Below are positions 60,974 to 64,000 of a DNA stretch of 64,000 nucleotides, in pieces (positions within the stretch are counted from its first letter, which is position 1; each line of letters opens with the position of its first letter). The translations under genes were made by a program, and so were the position numbers. Where the stretch lies: positions 296,014 to 360,013 of the forward strand of contig JACEEZ010004901.1 of NCBI GenBank assembly GCA_016584305.1. Reading direction: 5' to 3'. A model generated the notes under the pieces. The model had not been told where the DNA came from. It was given only the letters and a program-made list of their open reading frames with translations, and did not search any database. This stretch comes from Chionoecetes opilio. Lineage: Eukaryota > Arthropoda > Malacostraca > Decapoda > Majidae.

Positions 60974-62157
60974 ACAATCAATCAATCATTGGGGGCATAC
61001 GCCGGGGGGCGCGTCGCCTTGCCCACCCTACGACGCCACTCCCGGGGGTCACCACGCGCGAGTTCCCATGCAGGCTCCTTTCCCATACCAAGCAGCTCTC
61101 GACAAGAAACATCAACTTGCCCCAGCCACGAGCCTTGTGGGCGCCCCCTTGGCCTCCTCCACGCCGGATTGTCTCTTACAGATACAACCCGATGGGAAGG
61201 ATCGGTTTCAGGGTAGCGTGCCACATGCCCATATAGCCGAAGTTGGCGCTGACGGACTATGCAGGTAATAGGCCTCGATTCAGTCACATGGTGCAATCGC
61301 TGATTTGACACGTAATCATCCCAGCGATACCCCATGATTCTGCGAAGACACTTATTACCAAAGGCATTGATTCGTCTCTTCAAGTCACTATTTAGTGTCC
61401 ATGTCTCACAACCATAGAGTAAGACAGGGATCACAAGCGACTTGAAGATCCGGATCTTTGTCCTCCTGCACAGGTACCGACAACGCCAAATACTCCCGCT
61501 GAGCGAGTCCATAACACCGTGGGCTATGCCAATCCGCCGTAAGGCTTCTTGACGTGACCCGCCGTCATTATGGACTGCGCTACCAAGGTGTGTAAAACTT
61601 TCCAAGATCTCAATGTCCTCGCCACACGCATGAACAGACTGTACTGCTTCATCTAGTAAGTCTCCAAACACCTGGACCTTGGTCTTGAGCCAGGAGACCT
61701 CAAGTCCCAAAGGCTTTGCCTCCTCGTGCAGCGCCTCGAGAGCCATCACCAGGACCTCCAGCGACTCAGCAAAGATTACTGCATCATCGGCAAAAACAAG
61801 ATCAGTGATCTTGGTGTTGCCGACGGATGCTCCACAATCACTTTGATCTACAACCTTGTCCAATACCCAGTCCATACAAGCGTTGAAAAGTGATGGGGCA
61901 AGGACGCACCCTTGCCTCACTCCTGTATTCACAGGAAAGAAGCTGGATACACCTGCCCCACACTTCACAGCACTCTCAGTCCCAGAATACAGACCAGTTA
62001 TCAAACCAATAGTCCTTGCAGGAATCCCTCGAAGTCGCAGAAGATCCCAGAGTGACTCACGATGCACTGAGTCAAACGCCTTCTTGAGATCAACATAGGC
62101 TGCAAGCATCCCCTGTCGAAACTCACGTCGGCGTTCCACCAGGACACGAAGCGCTAG
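60974..62157 (-). mobile_element. 5'-truncated RTE-like LINE nested in the hAT-like element
   Basis: Flanked by ATATTAC on both sides (60967-60973 and 62158-62164), a plausible 7-bp target duplication. The 3' end on the minus strand is an (ATTG)n tail (60975-60989), typical of RTE-type elements. The 5' end is truncated within the reverse transcriptase, and the coding frame stays open right to the truncation point. It inserted after the hAT-like element was in place. Confidence 0.75.
60982..62139 (-). CDS. RTE-like LINE reverse transcriptase, C-terminal 385 codons
   Basis: This is part of the polyprotein that copies element RNA at a nicked target. Residues 14-23 are AYVDLKKAFD (first catalytic Asp block), 73-86 GVRQGCVLAPSLFN, 113-121 DLVFADDAV with the catalytic FADD at 116-119, then VSWLKTKVQVFG. 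FTHLGSAVHNDGGSRQE, PVLLYGCETWTLN, KCLRRIMGYRWDDYVSNQRL and RQLRLYGHVARYPETDPSHR follow, ending WRRPRGRPQGSWLGQVDVSC...RPPAYAPND. This is the RTE-type thumb and C-terminus. There are no stops or frameshifts, so the insertion is recent. The endonuclease and RT fingers are missing, the Met is internal to the real protein, and the fragment is not autonomous. The (ATTG)n tail starts next to the stop. Confidence 0.85.
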   Translation of the reverse strand: MERRREFRQGMLAAYVDLKKAFDSVHRESLWDLLRLRGIPARTIGLITGLYSGTESAVKCGAGVSSFFPVNTGVRQGCVLAPSLFNACMDWVLDKVVDQSDCGASVGNTKITDLVFADDAVIFAESLEVLVMALEALHEEAKPLGLEVSWLKTKVQVFGDLLDEAVQSVHACGEDIEILESFTHLGSAVHNDGGSRQEALRRIGIAHGVMDSLSGSIWRCRYLCRRTKIRIFKSLVIPVLLYGCETWTLNSDLKRRINAFGNKCLRRIMGYRWDDYVSNQRLHHVTESRPITCIVRQRQLRLYGHVARYPETDPSHRVVSVRDNPAWRRPRGRPQGSWLGQVDVSCRELLGMGKEPAWELARGDPREWRRRVGKATRPPAYAPND

Positions 62158-62164
62158 ATATTAC

Positions 62165-62829
62165 GTACATTACGGACACGTGTGCTAAGCGCCACGATAT
62201 TACACAAGCAAACATATAAATAAATTTAAAGTTTAGCCGAGCATTAATTACAAGAATGAGGTGAAGGGGCGTAGTGGTAGCCAAGGCCATGGTTCCTTGA
62301 ACACTAACTCCATAATCCACCCTTCAACAGAGTAAAGCAGCCGCTTCTCTCAAGGTCACTGTTAATGAACTCAACTCATTGCTTGCCTCGTGCTCTATAA
62401 TGTGTAAGTAATTGTGTAATAGTAAGTAATTGTGTAAGTAAGTAATTAAGCATCTTCTCTTTCACCCACGAGCACAATCAACTTTCTTTGAAAGAGAACA
62501 GTGTTGCAGGAATCTACTGCGTAATGACGTCCAGTCACAACAGTGTGGTTTGGGATTATTTCGAGATTTTCTCCAGTGATATTGCACAGTGTAAACTTTG
62601 CAATAATAGTTATTGATATATTAGTTAATACTAATTATTCATGCAAGATATTATCATGTAACTATTCGTGTAAGATTGGGTCACCGTCCCGCAACCTGGA
62701 AACATAGAAAATTGAATGGAATTTACATTAGACATTCATTTTTTATGTCTGAACTCTTACAATACATACAAAATATTTCAGTTACCTGTATGATATAAAA
62801 AATTGCGTATTAAATGAAATGTTATGTAA
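62165..62829. other. interior of the hAT-like element, no gene seen
   Basis: AT-rich, non-coding sequence between the LINE insertion and the right subterminal motif cluster. GTGTAAGTAATTGTGTAATA-type words repeat at 62400-62450. Confidence 0.5.
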
Positions 62830-62923
62830 TATTCGCAATTCGCATTCGCAAATATCAAAACCAAATATTCGCATTCGCATTCGCATTCGCGAATACGGAA
62901 AATAGACATTCGGTTCATCACTA

Positions 62924-63060
62924 ATACACACACACACACACACATACATACACACATGCACTCATACACACATACACCACACACCAACCATACACACACA
63001 CACACACACACACACACCCCACCCCAACACACAACACCACACACACACATGCACACAATA
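62924..63060. repeat. (AC)n with CCACACC interruptions
   Basis: A continuation of the microsatellite into which the hAT-like element inserted. Confidence 0.9.
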
Positions 63061-63090
63061 TATTATATAATATAATATAAGTCGGTTAAA

Positions 63091-63610
<520 letters not shown>

Positions 63611-63665
63611 GAAAGTCCTCTTCCACTTCGTCCACTTCGTCTCCTTCGTTAAAAAACCTTATTAA
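63611..63665 (-). mobile_element. 3' end scrap of LINE family J
   Basis: GTCCTCTTCCACTTCGTCCA and CTTCGTCTCCTTCGTTAA match 38019-38046 near the 3' end of the LINE at 37967, with CCACTTCGT duplicated. In the minus-strand sense, the adjoining (GA)n could be the expanded tail. Confidence 0.55.
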
Positions 63666-64000
63666 GCGGGTATCACACGAGGCGTTTCGTCGGACTGTTT
63701 CGTCGAACCAAACAAGCATTTGGTTGGACCTGTTCGTCGAACACTGACAACACATCTAGCACACGGTTGGGCCAACCGCTTCACCCAACAATAACAAACA
63801 AAGATGAAGCGATGACAGCGAGAGGCGCGGAGATTTGTTGTTAATGTTTCAACTTTAGGGGCATATATATACGTAGCTACTGGTGATGAAAAGGGAGGAG
63901 GTGATTGTTAGAAGAGAACTGCAGCGACAGATGAAGACGCGTTCATGTGGGCTAAATGAGTTATAGTGGACGAGAACTGCGCGCCGGTTAGGTTAAGTTT
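63666..64000. other. background at window edge, possible element start
   Basis: GGTATCACACGAGGCGTTTC then GTCGGACTGTTTCGTCGAAC and GTTCGTCGAACACTG is a cluster of related words, possibly an element terminus whose other end lies outside. The sequence finishes with GGTTAGGTTAAG. Confidence 0.3.

Larger units (their letters stand above)
60774..62923. mobile_element. hAT-like element with ATTCGCATTCGC motif clusters, carrying a LINE
   Basis: The tips TAGTGATGGACCGAATATTC and GACATTCGGTTCATCACTA are inverted repeats. The octamer ATACACAC is present directly before (60766-60773) and after (62924-62931), which fits an 8-bp target duplication, although the flanks are microsatellite. Subterminal regions (60784-60905 and 62830-62892) are packed with GCATTCGCATTCGC and AATTGCGAATATTCGC words. 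Between them lies an RTE-like LINE insertion (60974-62157). No hAT transposase remains. Confidence 0.75.

Overview
This window looks like gene-poor, repeat-dense nuclear DNA from an arthropod, most likely a decapod crustacean. That is an inference from several signs: very long (CT)n, (AC)n and (TA)n arrays, many TTAGG/CCTAA-like words, tRNA-derived SINEs, non-LTR retrotransposon ends, and families of short inverted-repeat DNA transposons. I find no intact host gene, no rRNA and no bona fide tRNA gene. Most long open frames are translations of microsatellites or of palindromes.

Layout. 1-16.4 kb: AT-rich background with inverted-repeat elements (two piggyBac-like MITEs flanked by TTAA, three pogo/Tigger-like elements flanked by TA), a 36-bp minisatellite, a tRNA-like fold-back, a minus-strand SINE and two LINE scraps. 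16.9-23.3 kb: a LINE reverse-transcriptase fragment, then two copies of a Tigger/pogo-type DDE transposon placed head to head. The minus copy keeps its helix-turn-helix first exon, an intron, the DDE core, a coding 30-bp minisatellite and an acidic C-terminus. The plus copy keeps the DDE core and the minisatellite. 23.4-37.2 kb: a stretch full of homopolymer runs (one N at 33274) that looks poorly polished. It holds a degraded CCTAA-type array, a Tc1-like transposase remnant, a near full-length but shredded CR1/jockey-like LINE, a P-element (THAP9-like) transposase remnant and two large fold-back elements, one interrupted by another inverted-repeat element. 37.3-46 kb: 5'-truncated LINEs with long open frames on both strands, a fold-back flanked by TTAA, a tRNA-Val-derived SINE, hAT-like elements and a Harbinger-like remnant. 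46.4-47 kb: a very regular 41-bp minisatellite. 48-60 kb: microsatellites, hAT-like elements, two large palindromes and a frameshifted Tudor-domain-like segment. 60-64 kb: a second SINE, a hAT-like element with an RTE-like LINE inside it, and (GA)n.

These sequences do not form a pathway. They are mobile elements in different states of decay, often nested, which gives relative insertion order. The most informative patterns are these: fold-back units whose two arms both end in a tRNA-like T-arm; several unrelated hAT-like families that each carry their own short motif array just inside the termini; empty-site evidence for a nested insertion; and the collapse of mixed purine sequence into homopolymers across about 14 kb. 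All family assignments come from motifs read by eye, with no database search.
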